Positions 29,226 through 39,329 of a DNA stretch of 64,000 bases are shown piece after piece. The stretch comes from Rhynochetos jubatus (taxonomy: Eukaryota > Chordata > Aves > Eurypygiformes > Rhynochetidae). The translations under genes were made by a program, and so were the position numbers. The notes beneath the pieces were generated by a model that searched no databases, had not been told where the DNA came from, and saw nothing but the letters and a program-made list of their open reading frames with translations. The first letter of the stretch is position 1. Each line of letters starts with the position of its first letter. The stretch spans positions 73,079,433-73,143,432 of the forward strand of contig CM050690.1 in NCBI GenBank assembly GCA_027574665.1, given 5' to 3'.

Positions 29226-30059
29226 CCGTCTAACCACTCCAGCTCCCGGTGCTGCACGCTGCTGTCTCCCACTGCATCTCCAATGCCACCCCATGTACCC
29301 CCAGTCTGCCACCCCCAGAGCACCCTGCTTCGGGCCTTGCCTTCACCTCCTGCCAGGGACCTGCCCCCTCCCTGCAGGGGAACAGCCCGCCCCACAATTC
29401 CGGCATCCCGGGGTTTGGGGAATGGATTCTATGGCGTCTCAGGGCTGGAGGGAGGAAGCTGCAGCAGGATGGAACAAGGCAGGGTGGTGGGGAGCATGGT
29501 GGGATAATGGGGGTCACAGCAGGGTAGTGGGGAGCACAGGATGGCAGGGAGCACAGCAGAGTGGTGGGAAGCACGAGCAACCACGGGCCAGAACTGCCGT
29601 CCCATCACAACCTCACTGGGCGCAAGCGGCAGCGCTCAGGAAGAGAGAGATCACCTTCCTCCCACCGTTGTCCACTCCAGAGGGCCCCCAGGGCAGGGAA
29701 AGCCAGGGCAGAGCTGTTTGTAGGCAGTGGTCCGACCACTGTGACTCCTGGGACCAAAGCTGCTGCCCTGCAGACAGCTGCCCTCTGCTCCCTGCTCAGC
29801 ACAGCGGGTGCTTTGTGTGCGGCCATGGGAGCACCATTCCCACGGGGGGCTGCTCCTGGCAACCCCTCCAGGTCCCATCTCCCTGCCCGCTGCATCGTGG
29901 GGCTGGCATGCCTACGCACCATGGCTGTTCTCTCTGACCCAGGGCACGCAGCTGGCGTGGGACAAGGGATGGTGTCGTGAGAGCTAACGGGCTTTCCCGA
30001 CGCTGCCCGCCCACGCTTGCCCCTGCCAGGTGCCGGCTGTGCTCTGAGTTGCTGCTCAC

Positions 30060-30850
30060 TGGTACTGTAGCACCTGCTGGCCCTGGCCACCTCACTGGTG
30101 GCCCTGTTGGCCACGTCCCTGGTCCCTCTCCATGGCTTGGCTGCATGGGGGGGTGCACCAGCTGGCTGATGTGTGCTGCTCATGCCGGTGACATGCCTGG
30201 TGAGCCATACGGAGGCTTGGCATGGAGGACGTGGGGTGCCCTGGCAAGCCCCTGGCAGATGGTGTTTCTGGTGGGGCAGGGATCCGAGGGCAGGAGCTCA
30301 GCGACATCTTGCTAGGGAGCCGCAGGGACATGTACTGCCACCTCACCCTGAAGGTCATGCGCCACATCTGAGCAGGACCGCCCTGACACATCCTCACGAT
30401 GGATGACGACTGCTTCGACATGCACTGCTTGCCCACCCTCCTGGCTGCGCTTGACCTGGTGTGGGCTGGCCTCTGTCTTGTCCTGGGAGAAACGGCAGGA
30501 CCTACCAGCCCTCCAGTGGCATGTGGCATGGCCGGACTACTGTCCTGACGTCTACTTGTCCTACGCCAGCAGCCATGGCTGTACCCTCTCCCTGCATGTG
30601 GCCAAGAGATTCTGGAGGTAGCTGGCATGTTGTCCCCATCCCCGTGGAGGATGTGAACGTCCTGGTGAAGGTGGCGGTGGTCTGGGCAAGAGCCAGTGAC
30701 CACTTTGCCAAGCCCAACACGCCACGGCACGTCTGCAGCTACTGCTGCCTGATGGTGACCCACGCCCTGAGGCCCAGGAGCAGGACGGGGATCACCACGG
30801 CATGCTGCAAGCCCGCAGCTCACCTGCTGTAAGAGACCCGCCAAGGACCT
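30060..30850 (+). pseudogene. GT31 beta-1,3-galactosyltransferase-like pseudogene
   Basis: Across three frames on the plus strand the stretch reads like a decayed single-exon type II GT31 enzyme. In order: a hydrophobic segment (HLLALATSLVALLATSLVPL, about 30068-30130); ELSDILLGSRRDMYCHLTLK, recalling the family's DFxDxYxNLTLK; MDDDCFDMHCLPTLLAALDL, recalling the KxDDDxFVN motif of the DxD site; CPDVYLSYASSHGCTLSLHV, recalling the YPPYxSGxGYVxS motif; and VVPIPVEDVNVLV, recalling VxxxxIEDVYVG. Stops and frameshifts separate the pieces, for example TGA after VMRHI and TAG after KRFWR. Family assignment is inferred from motif order only. Confidence 0.6.
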
Positions 30851-31217
30851 GGTGAACTGCCTCCCAGCCCCGGTGCTGCCCAGCATCGCCCACCCTGGCC
30901 CCTTCCCTTGCAGAAGCATGCAGCCTGTGCCCTAGTTGGGCTCTCTGCCCTCCCCAGCCCCAGTGGCAGCTCTGTGCCCCTCCACAGCACTCCAGGCTGG
31001 GGTCCTGCCACCCCCAGCTGCAGCTGGAAGTCATCGGGGAGTGGGCAGGGGCAGAGAAAGTACGTCTGTCCCACAGCGTGTAGTCTGGGAGTTTCTTGGA
31101 GGCTGTAAATAGCCGAGTTCCCCTTCTACTCATCTCGAAAGTGAGAAGGGGAACATCCTCCAGAAAGGGGGAAAGAATCAGTTGATTATCGTCACCGGTA
31201 CAAAAGCTATTTTTAAT

Positions 31218-31223
31218 TTTATT
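31218..31223 (-). terminator. Polyadenylation signal (AATAAA) of the Myb/SANT-like gene
   Basis: AATAAA on the minus strand lies about 105 bases beyond the stop codon at 31328, inside an AT-rich stretch. Confidence 0.6.
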
Positions 31224-31327
31224 AAAATGTCTCTCTTCTATAAACTTCCAAAATATCTGGGGCCTCTGCTATAAAGACACGTGCCGTGGCCGTGCAGTGA
31301 AGCCATCGCCCCTGGGGATGGTGGCAC

Positions 31328-34079
31328 TCACAGGGGGGTGCAGCCGTCAGCAGGGGACAACTGAGCCTCCTCTTTGTGATCTGGGGAGGTGTGGGGAGAG
31401 CCAGGGGAGCAGGGCATCCCAGAGCCGCCCTCGAAAAGGGACATGTGGGAGGCATAGTGGCCGAGGTGGGTCTGCGGCCGGAGCAGGAGCTGGTGCAGGG
31501 TCTCGCCCACCTGCACCAGGCTGTGGGAGAGGAAGTGGAGGTGGGAGACGGTGTCGCTGGCCAGCCTCTCCAGCAGTGCCTGCTGCTGCCGAGACGTCTG
31601 CAGGATCTGCACCAGCAGCTGCTGGACGCTCTGGAGCAGGCCTGCCATGCCGGAGCCTGCAGTGACAGGGGTGTCAGTGACAGCAAACCCTCACCAAGGC
31701 TCCAAGGGGCCCCTGTGAGGCTGTTGGGATGCTGCAGGGAGGACTCACCATGCAGGCTCACGTGTGATGCCTCTTCACCCAGTGCCAGCTGCTCACTCGT
31801 GGCAGCTGTTGCGGGGAAGCCCAGGGCTGCGGCAGTCCCTGGCAGTGCTTGGTTTCCTCTTCCCATCCCTGGGGATGTCTCACCAGGAAAACCTGTCACG
31901 ATGGTTTGGCATGGAGGGAGCAATCCGGGCGCTGGAGCTACCCAAGCCCCCGTGCTCAGCCTGATCCACCTGCAGAGCCTCAGGTGGGCACTGCTTGCAG
32001 GAGCCCCTGCCCACTGTCCCCATGGGCAGGATGGGACTGAGCTGACCCCTGGAGCAGGGGGACTTGCTCGGAGCTGCAGACCCTTACCAGCCTTTTGCTC
32101 AGCTCTTTCCTGCTTCAGGGTGGTGTGACAGCCTGCAAGAAGAGCAGAGCCAGCCAGTGAGCTGCGGCTGCCTCCTGCCCTGGGGTGCACAAGCACAGTG
32201 GCCTGGGCATGGTACTCACCCAGGAGGGGAAAGGGAGGGAAGTAGCAACCGGCGTCTGCAATGAGAACCATGTCAGACCCTGCTCACGGGGCCGAGGGGG
32301 TTTACCAGGCCAAGCAGGGCAAGGAAAGCCTTACGTGGCATGGCAGGGGGAGCGGGTGGCACTCCAGCGATGTCGTCCCCACCGGCTGCTGGGAGAGAGC
32401 AGAGAGGAGAGAGGTACCATCTAATGAGACCTGCCGGGGGATCACCACCAGCCCGGGGTCTGCCTGGCTCGCACCGGCCAGCCCCGCAGCCCGACATGCC
32501 CTAGCCACAGCTCCACAGCACCCTGCAGGGCCCCAAAGCGTTTCACCGAGCTAGATACAAAAGCAGGAGTCACTCACCCACCACTGCAATGCAGCCACCT
32601 CTGGGCTGGAAGGCAGCAGCGGCGTAGCAGCGCGCAGCCACGCTACACCACAGATTAGGACTGGAAGTGAAGGAGAATCCCACATCCACTTGAAACTGCA
32701 GGGGGAATTTAGGGAGACAGAAGGTAATTACCCAGTGTGGGGTGCTGGCCGGGGCACCCATGCAAATCAGATCCAGGGATGTATCCTGCATCACTTCAGT
32801 GCCAAACCCTTAGGAGTGAGCACAGCGAGGGGTGGGGAGGGGGCGCAGGATCCGTCCCTGGGTGCGCTGCAGGGCAGGGGAGCTGCAGGCACCTCTGGCC
32901 CTCACACCCAGTCCTAACTCACCCGAAGCTTTATGGCGTTACTGGGGAAGGGGGAGCCAGGACATGCTGAAGGAAGGGAAGTAACATGCCCTGCAGTGAC
33001 ACACAACCGTGACAGGCCCCTGGGCCAGACTGGGGCCACTGTCCCTTAGAGACTTTGACCCCCATGGCTTGCTCTGGGGCAGCGAGCAGCCTTGCCATGC
33101 CCTCAGACTGGGTCAGAGCCGGGGACCCCTCCTGCCCCATCCCAGCCATCCACATCCCCTCACACTCTGGGGGCTGGTTTGGAGCCAAAAGCCTCCGGAG
33201 AGAGAAGTCCCAACACCCTCACTGTCGAGCATCCCCGCTGAGGGATTCGTGGTGGGCCCCTTTGACGCTCTAAGCCCCCCATTCCCATCATGCTGGCAGG
33301 GCTTGGGCTGGAGCCATGGCCGTGCAGCCTGGTGCAGCGGGGCAGCCCAGTACTTACAACTCTCTGGCTCGTCCTTCGCACCCAGCAGCGGCGAGGACAG
33401 CAGCACGCCCGGGGCATCCCCGCCAACGTCATGCTCTGCAGAAGGAGGGTGATGAGGTGCGGAAAAGAGCTTCAGTAACCAGGAGACAAGGGGAACCTGC
33501 CACCCCACGGCTGGTACGAGCCCCACTCCGCCCGCCTGAGCCCGTGGGTACCTGGAGGCTCTGGTGAGGATGGAGAGCGGGCGGCATGGGCTGACCTGCG
33601 CTTCCGGGCGGGCGGCTTTGCCAGGTCTACAGCAAGAAAGCGGGATGGTCAAGAGACTCAGGGTGGCCACGCGGCACCAGTGCCCCGCCCTCCCCAGCAT
33701 CCCACGTCCAGCCACCCTGCCAAGCCCGTTCCCGGCACCCACCTGGCATCCTCCGCTCTCCGAAGACGGGCCGCCCGGCCGCCTTCCAGATGCTCTTCAT
33801 GGCTCGGTAGTGCGGGGGCAGGCGGGGCGAGTGGCAGCCGGCTCTCCGTCGCGTCTCCCGCTCCGAGTGGAAAGCCTGCTTGAGCGCCTTCCATTTGGAG
33901 CGGCACTGGGCCACGCTGCGCCCGTAGCCGGCCGCCGCCAGCCCCCGGGAGATCTCCCGCCACAGCGCCTCGTTGGGTCGAGACGTGGAGGCCATGAGCA
34001 GGGCGGCCTCCCCCGAGGCCTCCACCAGCTCCAGGAGGCTGCTGACCTCCGCCGGCGTCCAGGCCCGCCCGCGGGGCAT
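31328..34079 (-). CDS. Myb/SANT-like DNA-binding domain protein
   Basis: Eight coding exons on the minus strand: 34079-33743, 33626-33552, 33435-33358, 32388-32335, 32255-32220, 32132-32088, 31892-31749, 31656-31328. They close in frame at 365 residues. Residues 1-95 form a Myb/SANT-like (trihelix/MADF-like) domain. It opens with RAWTPAEVSSLLELV and carries the helix-3 segment QCRSKWKALKQAFHSE, matching ZSCAN20/29- and MSANTD-type domains. A basic stretch (PPARKRRS) could be a nuclear signal. An acidic KDEPES patch follows. The C-terminal third is Leu/Gln-rich (LLQSVQQLLVQILQTSRQQQ) and probably a coiled-coil oligomerisation region, as in other Myb/SANT-like transcription factors. The exact orthologue is not recognised. 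Internal exons are short, so alternative splicing is possible. Confidence 0.72.
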
Positions 34080-35126
34080 GCTGCCGGGGGCGAGGGTGGC
34101 TGCCGGGGCAAAGCTCGGCCCCAGGCCGGCGGGGAGGATGGGAACGGCAGGGCCCAGCACCGGGGCTCGGCCGTGCGCTCCCGAGGGCGCACCGGGAGTC
34201 TGCCGCGACCCGCCGGCAGCCGCCGGGAGCCTTCTCGGGAGCCTTCTCGGGAGCCTTCCCGGGAGCCTTCTCGGGAGCCGCGCGGAGGGCGACTGCGCTG
34301 CACCGGGAGCCTTCCCGGGAGCTGCCGGGAGCCGCACGGAGCATGTGCAGCCTCTGGAGGAGCCGCTGGGAAACGTAGTCCCGGCAGCGCCGTCCCCCTC
34401 CCCATCACCTGCCGGCCCGGAGAGGGGGGTCGTCGGCATCCTCCCCCCTCCCTGCCTGCACTGCCCAGCTGTGGAAGAGGGGGTGCGCGGTGCGGCGGGG
34501 ACCCCGGGGCAGCATGGACCCTGGAGGGGCTGGGGGAATCTGCCCCCCACCCCCGAAGCTGCCCATCAGGGCAGCCCTCAAAGCTTGGGGAGCTGAAGGA
34601 ACAACCCCAGCCCACCGCTTTGCAAAGCAGAGATGCAGCTGCAGCCCCATGCAAAAAAGTCAGCAGAAACCGCATCAGAACCAACACCGTGTGGCTTTGT
34701 GAGAGCGTGGAGCCTGGGGACGAGGACAGGGCCCTGTGTGCTGCTCCCCAAAGGATGCCCAGGTCCCCTGCACAGATCTACCAAGCACCGAGGGGTCGGG
34801 GCAGGGGAAGCAGCCTTGACACGGCTGCTCAGCGCAGCCCTGGCCCCACGTCTGGGCTAGCAGCCATCCCCACCGCTCGTCACCCCAAAGCCAGGGATGC
34901 GGGGTTCCCTCATGCTGGGAACACCCAGGTGCTGGCCCGGCTGGGCGTCCCCCTGCCCCCATTTTCTGGAATCACGGTGCCCATCCAAAGTTGTGGCCCA
35001 GGTGGTGCCTCTGGGGACCCTGCCAGGAAGTGACACTTTCCATTTCACGTCACACCGGCTGCCAAAGGGGGCTGGAGGGGGTTACCACTTCCCCTGTGGG
35101 GCACAGAGTGAGAGACCGAGGGAGGG
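34080..35126. other. 5' flank of the Myb/SANT-like gene and intergenic gap
   Basis: The first 250 bases are CpG-rich and hold a tandem repeat of CGGGAGCCTTCT-type units of about 15 bases (about 34217-34285). This is probably in the 5' UTR: the open frame continues upstream of the chosen ATG, but becomes low-complexity Arg/Pro/Leu. The remainder to 35126 has no recognised exon. Confidence 0.45.
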
Positions 35127-38100
35127 ATGGAAGAGGGGGTCACGTACGCCGATCTGCGCTTGCCCCCTGCACCAGGTAATGGTATGCTGCTCCCTGCTCC
35201 TGGCACCCTAGCTCTCCTGCTGGGTCCCCTGCCCGCCTGCAGCCCCTTGACCTCTGCAGGACTGTCCCCACAGCCCTGCTCTCCCCGCTCCCTCCTTTAG
35301 GGTACCCTCTCCCAAACAGCTCCTCTCCAGCTCGGTTGCAGACTGACCGCTCTCAGGGCGGGATACAGGAGGGGCTGAAGGGCAGGGGGTGCCCACTGCA
35401 CCCCAATGCCACAGCACACACAGGCACCCCCTGCTCTGCTCTCCCCACCCTGTGCCAAGTGCTATCTGTGGGGAGACAACTTCTGGGAAGTTCAAGGTGC
35501 TGCAAATGAGTGCTCTGTCAGTTTTCCTGGGCTCCCTTGCTGTCTCCTGAGACCCTGCCCAGAATCCACAGACCTTTCCCAGCTGGGTCATCTCCCCAGG
35601 ACCCACACTAACTCCTTTTCTCAGCTCCTCAGCCACCGGTGAGGCTGCCCTGGTGCTGGGCAGCCCTCAGCCTGGCTCTCCTCTCCCTGCTGCTCCTGCT
35701 GGCACAAATCATCCTTGTTGGCTTGAGCTTCCACTGTGAGTATCCACTCGTGCCAAGACCTCTTTGGCCAGGGCCCTGGGGCCTGTGTATCAAGAGACAG
35801 AGCTGCAGCTTGCCCGTGGAGCTGGGCCCTCCTGCCCTCGGACAAGGATGTTGGGGGTTCTGGGGCAAGCAAGAAAATTGGTGAGGCAAGACCTCATCCA
35901 CTTGGCTGGGAGAGGAAGGTGGGGTAACAGTGTGGGCTCACGGACAGTGCTGGAGCATCCTGCTCCATCACATGGCTACGAAATGAAAACAGGAGGGAGG
36001 GCGGTGATACTGAAACCGAAAGGCAGAAGCACTTTCCCCGAAAGCCTGTAATGTGATGGGTTGCCAAGCACAGCAAAAAGCCGTGAGGACTACAGCGGAC
36101 TTGGCCGGTCACCTAAAGGTGGGGATGCCCTCAGCTGCAGCTGTGGGGCTGTCCCGTGGGAGAGGGAACTGGGTGCTGCTGGCAGCAGGAGCCCAGCGTT
36201 GGTAGGAACACTCCTGTGCTCTTCCTCTGTAGATTTAAGACAACAGGCGAGCTGCACCCATGGTTCCTGGAGCACAGAGGAGAGCCCCAGCTATGGGCGA
36301 CAGACACTGCAAGGTAAGAGAGCCTGGCAGGCTCCTGGGAGAGGTTTGGAGAGGGTCTGGCTGCTCCTTTCAAGAGGCAGGATCTGTCCTTACTCCTCAA
36401 CTTGCCCCCTCCAAGTTTTCCTTCACCCTTGATGCCTGTTAACTGGCACACGGCATCGAGAGCTGCCCCAGTGCTGCTGAAGAGGCTGTACTGCTGGGAC
36501 CCCTTTGGAAGAGACGACCCGAGGGTGGGTCAACATCACCTGGGCACGCCACCAGCATCAGGCACACGGTTGCCACGAGCATTTGTGTGCCAGACAGCAT
36601 TGCGTGCTCTCTTCTGACCAGTCTCTGGTGAAGCTGAAGTCTAGACTCTGTTCTCAGCGCTTCGCAAACAATATTTGTATCACACTCCCAAACCTGCAGC
36701 TGTCCGACTCACGTGCCCAATGCCAGCACCTTCATGTAACCAACACATCTCCCCTGGGGCTCCCACTGGGAAGCCGGGGCTGGGATGTGGGACCTGGGGG
36801 CTCCAGAGTAAGGGCAAGCAGAGGGTCCTCTCCACCGTGCAGACACAGGAGTACACGGGGCTGGCTCCCACCCTGGCTGCCCCTTGTCACACTCCTGTCC
36901 CCTGGGCTGTGGGCTGTCGGCAGCTCCTGTCAGCTGTCTGGTCCCAGCTGCTCCCCCAGGCTGTATTTCTGATGTGCAGGGCGATGCCAGTTCTGCCCGG
37001 CCGGCTGGCTCTGGGATGCAGGACAGTGCTACTACTTCTCCTCTACCAAAAAGAGCTGGGAGCAGAGCAGAGAGGATTGCTGCTCCAGAGGGGCACAGCT
37101 GGTCACCATCCGAGCCAACACCACCCTGGTGAGTCCACGCAGACTGGCCTGTGAAACCCTCTGTGGGCATCGGGCTGCATTGGTGACCACCTCAAGGTCC
37201 CCCGGCAGTCACCCAGCCATCGTCAGCATCGTCTTGTCTCCCAGGCTCTGGCCCTCGTGCCCAAAGCCGAGCCGAGCCCCCAGGCAGGGAGACAACGATG
37301 TGGTGTCCATACTGCTCAGCCCTATCACTAATTGTGTGGCTGGGGCATGATGTCTCCTCAAGGACCTCATGCGTGTCCTCTCCTGCACTAGGCTTTCCTG
37401 GAGCGCACAGCCAACATGGAGGTCTTCCACGTGGGGCTGAAGCGGGATGGCTTCAGGTCTGACTGGAAGTGGCTGGATGGCACTGCACTGAAGGGGTGAG
37501 GCTGCCAGCTTGTCCCTAGCCAGGGCTCGGAGCGGTGACGGGGGAACAGGCACCATACTGGCATGAAGGGTTGTGTCCACATTTTGGCCACCTCTTATCT
37601 TCCCAGGGTTGCACTGGACATTTTAGGGAAGGGAAGATTACAGGACCCTGACTCTAGTGCCCCTAATCTGCCTGGGTTAGTGGCTGGGGGGGTCCCCCAA
37701 AAGCAGGCTCACAGGCTTTGCTTGGTGCAGCTGGTGCTGAGCCCTGTCAGGAGGGACCTGGGGGTGCTGTGTGCGTGGTGGGGCTGGGGGCTGCATGTCA
37801 GACAGGAGGAATCCTAGCTGGGAGGAGGGTGGCAGAGGGCAGTGTCCATGGGGAGCACGAGCTTTCCCCCACAGCATCTCTGTGCAGTCTCTGGTCCCTG
37901 ACTGGAGGAGCTGGCGATGGGATGACTCCAGCCCTTCCTGCCCATCCCATCTCAGCCCGCTCTCTCTCTCTGCAGGCTCTTCCCAATCCAGCGCTCCACC
38001 AGCTCCTTCCTGGCCTGTGGCAGGGTGTCAGGCACGGGGCTGTCAGGCGGTCTGTGCGGCGAAGCCCTTGGCTGGGTCTGCGAGCAGAGCGCGTCCACCC

Positions 38101-38171
38101 TGCAGTGGCTCCGCTCATCAACCCCCGCCTTTCTCTGGGGAAACACCACCTACATCTGTGTGGGATCCTGA
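35127..38171 (+). CDS. KLR-like type II C-type-lectin receptor with ITIM
   Basis: Six exons: 35127-35175, 35625-35735, 36233-36313, 36980-37128, 37392-37495, 37976-38171. They give 229 residues. The tiny first exon encodes a cytoplasmic tail with a perfect ITIM (MEEGVTYADLRL). Exon 2 encodes the transmembrane helix (WAALSLALLSLLLLLAQIIL). Exon 3 encodes a short stalk with one Cys. Exons 4-6 encode the lectin-like domain: CPAGWLWDAGQCYYFS, then FHVGLKRDGFRSDWKWLDGT, then LCGEALGWVCEQSAS. The three-exon CTLD with WxWxDGT matches NK-receptor (KLRB/CLEC2-type) lectins. The usual Ca-binding EPN/QPD motifs are absent, so protein ligands are likely. Inhibitory signalling through SHP-1/2 is inferred from the ITIM. 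No counterpart is known to me beside CD72 in mammals. Exact orthology is unresolved. Confidence 0.8.
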
Positions 38172-38299
38172 TGACTGTGAGAACCTCCAGCGTGTCTCAC
38201 CACACCGTTCCCTGCCCGAGCCCCAACACATGGGCATCCCCAGGCACTGCTGCCTCCTCACTCAGACCTCTTTACCCTCCTGGATCTCTGCACCTTGTC

Positions 38300-38305
38300 A
38301 ATAAA
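38300..38305 (+). terminator. Polyadenylation signal of the KLR-like receptor gene
   Basis: AATAAA lies about 130 bases beyond the stop codon of the lectin receptor, on the same strand. Confidence 0.65.
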
Positions 38306-38754
38306 CTCCGTCATTTGGATGTAGTGACAGGCTTTGGGGGATGAGGGTGGTGGGATGGATGTGCATCCTCCAGCTTACTGGCTCTGTTGCATTGCTGCTC
38401 GGTGGGAAATTGCAGCTGCTGCAGCACTAAAGGAAGTGGCCGGGAACCCACATCCACCTGAGCATCCTGGTGTCTGGTGGCAGCGTGGAGCAGCTCCTGT
38501 GCAGACTGGAGCAGGTCTCCCCAAAGCTTTCTGAGTGTGGCGGCGGCCTGGGGTTATGGTCCTCGGGCAAGGCAGCTGAGAGGTGAGACATTGCCTTCCC
38601 GATCCCATGGAAGGCTTGTCTCCTGGTGCCAGGCTGAGGAAGTCACAGCAAACCCTCTCACTTTGCTCTGAGGCTGGGTAATGTGCAAGACCCTAACGGG
38701 CCTGTTGGGGCTTGGCTTGGAAGTGACTGGTCCGGGGGGCTATTCTGGGTTTGA

Positions 38755-38870
38755 TAGGAGCATGGCTGGCCTTGAGGCTCCTGGGCACTGAGATGGGCAC
38801 TGGGCATGGGACAGGTGGTTGACATCTTACCTCCCCACAGCACTTTGTGAAGATGTCTGGTGCTATTATG
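38755..38870 (+). pseudogene. Stranded fragment of a CD72-like lectin exon
   Basis: The stretch matches the end of intron 4 and the start of exon 5 of CD72-like copy 1 (41660-41775). It includes the phrase GGCTGGCCTTGAGGCTCCTG, the acceptor CTCCCCACAG, and CAC TTT GTG AAG ATG TCT GGT GCT. After about 24 coding bases it diverges into GGCTATTATGGGTTTGATAG. No other exon of such a gene is near, so it is a relic of a further duplication in the array. Confidence 0.7.
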
Positions 38871-39329
38871 GGCTATTATGGGTTTGATAGGAACCACGTG
38901 AGTTGTGCCAGCAGCACAGAGCCTGTGCCATCTCCCCCATGGACATCCTTGGGAGTCCCTCCTGGCGCATGTGGAGGACCAAGCTCCACAGAATCCTGTC
39001 TCCCAAGTGGGGGTTGGGATGGGGAAGGTGGTGCTTGGGGCAGCACGGCCCCACTGTGGTCAGCACACAGGGCTCTCAGTGCTCCGTGCAGTCTGGGGAG
39101 GTGGATGCAGAACAAGCTGCACAAAATGAAGTTCCTTCACCCCTCCACCCCTGCCCCGAAGGGAGAACAGCCTCAGAAATAAGATTACCTTTTGCAAATA
39201 AAACAACTACTTCTGCTTTTCTACACACAAAGTGGCTTCATGACACGTGGTCTTGGCCACCGCCTGCCACGTGGCTGCAGGGGAGCGGGTCAGGACTGTC
39301 CCCAGACTGCTGCTGCCCGGTGCAGCGCC

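Noticed and set aside
28734..29507. 257-codon plus-strand open frame starting at the orphan CpG island
   Set aside because: It runs straight into the CTGCACCCCA repeat, has His/Pro/Thr bias throughout and no recognisable domain, so the promoter is left without an assigned gene.
32578..32695. Exon-like open segment in the Myb/SANT-like gene with good acceptor and donor
   Set aside because: Its open frame needs phase 0 on entry, but the preceding exon ends in phase 1. Entering in that phase hits a stop after about a dozen codons. Skipping it gives a clean 365-residue frame.
33797..35033. Long open frames on both strands across the 5' part of the Myb/SANT-like gene
   Set aside because: They are shadow frames of a GC-rich exon and its upstream repeat; only one frame contains the Myb/SANT-like domain and joins the downstream exons.
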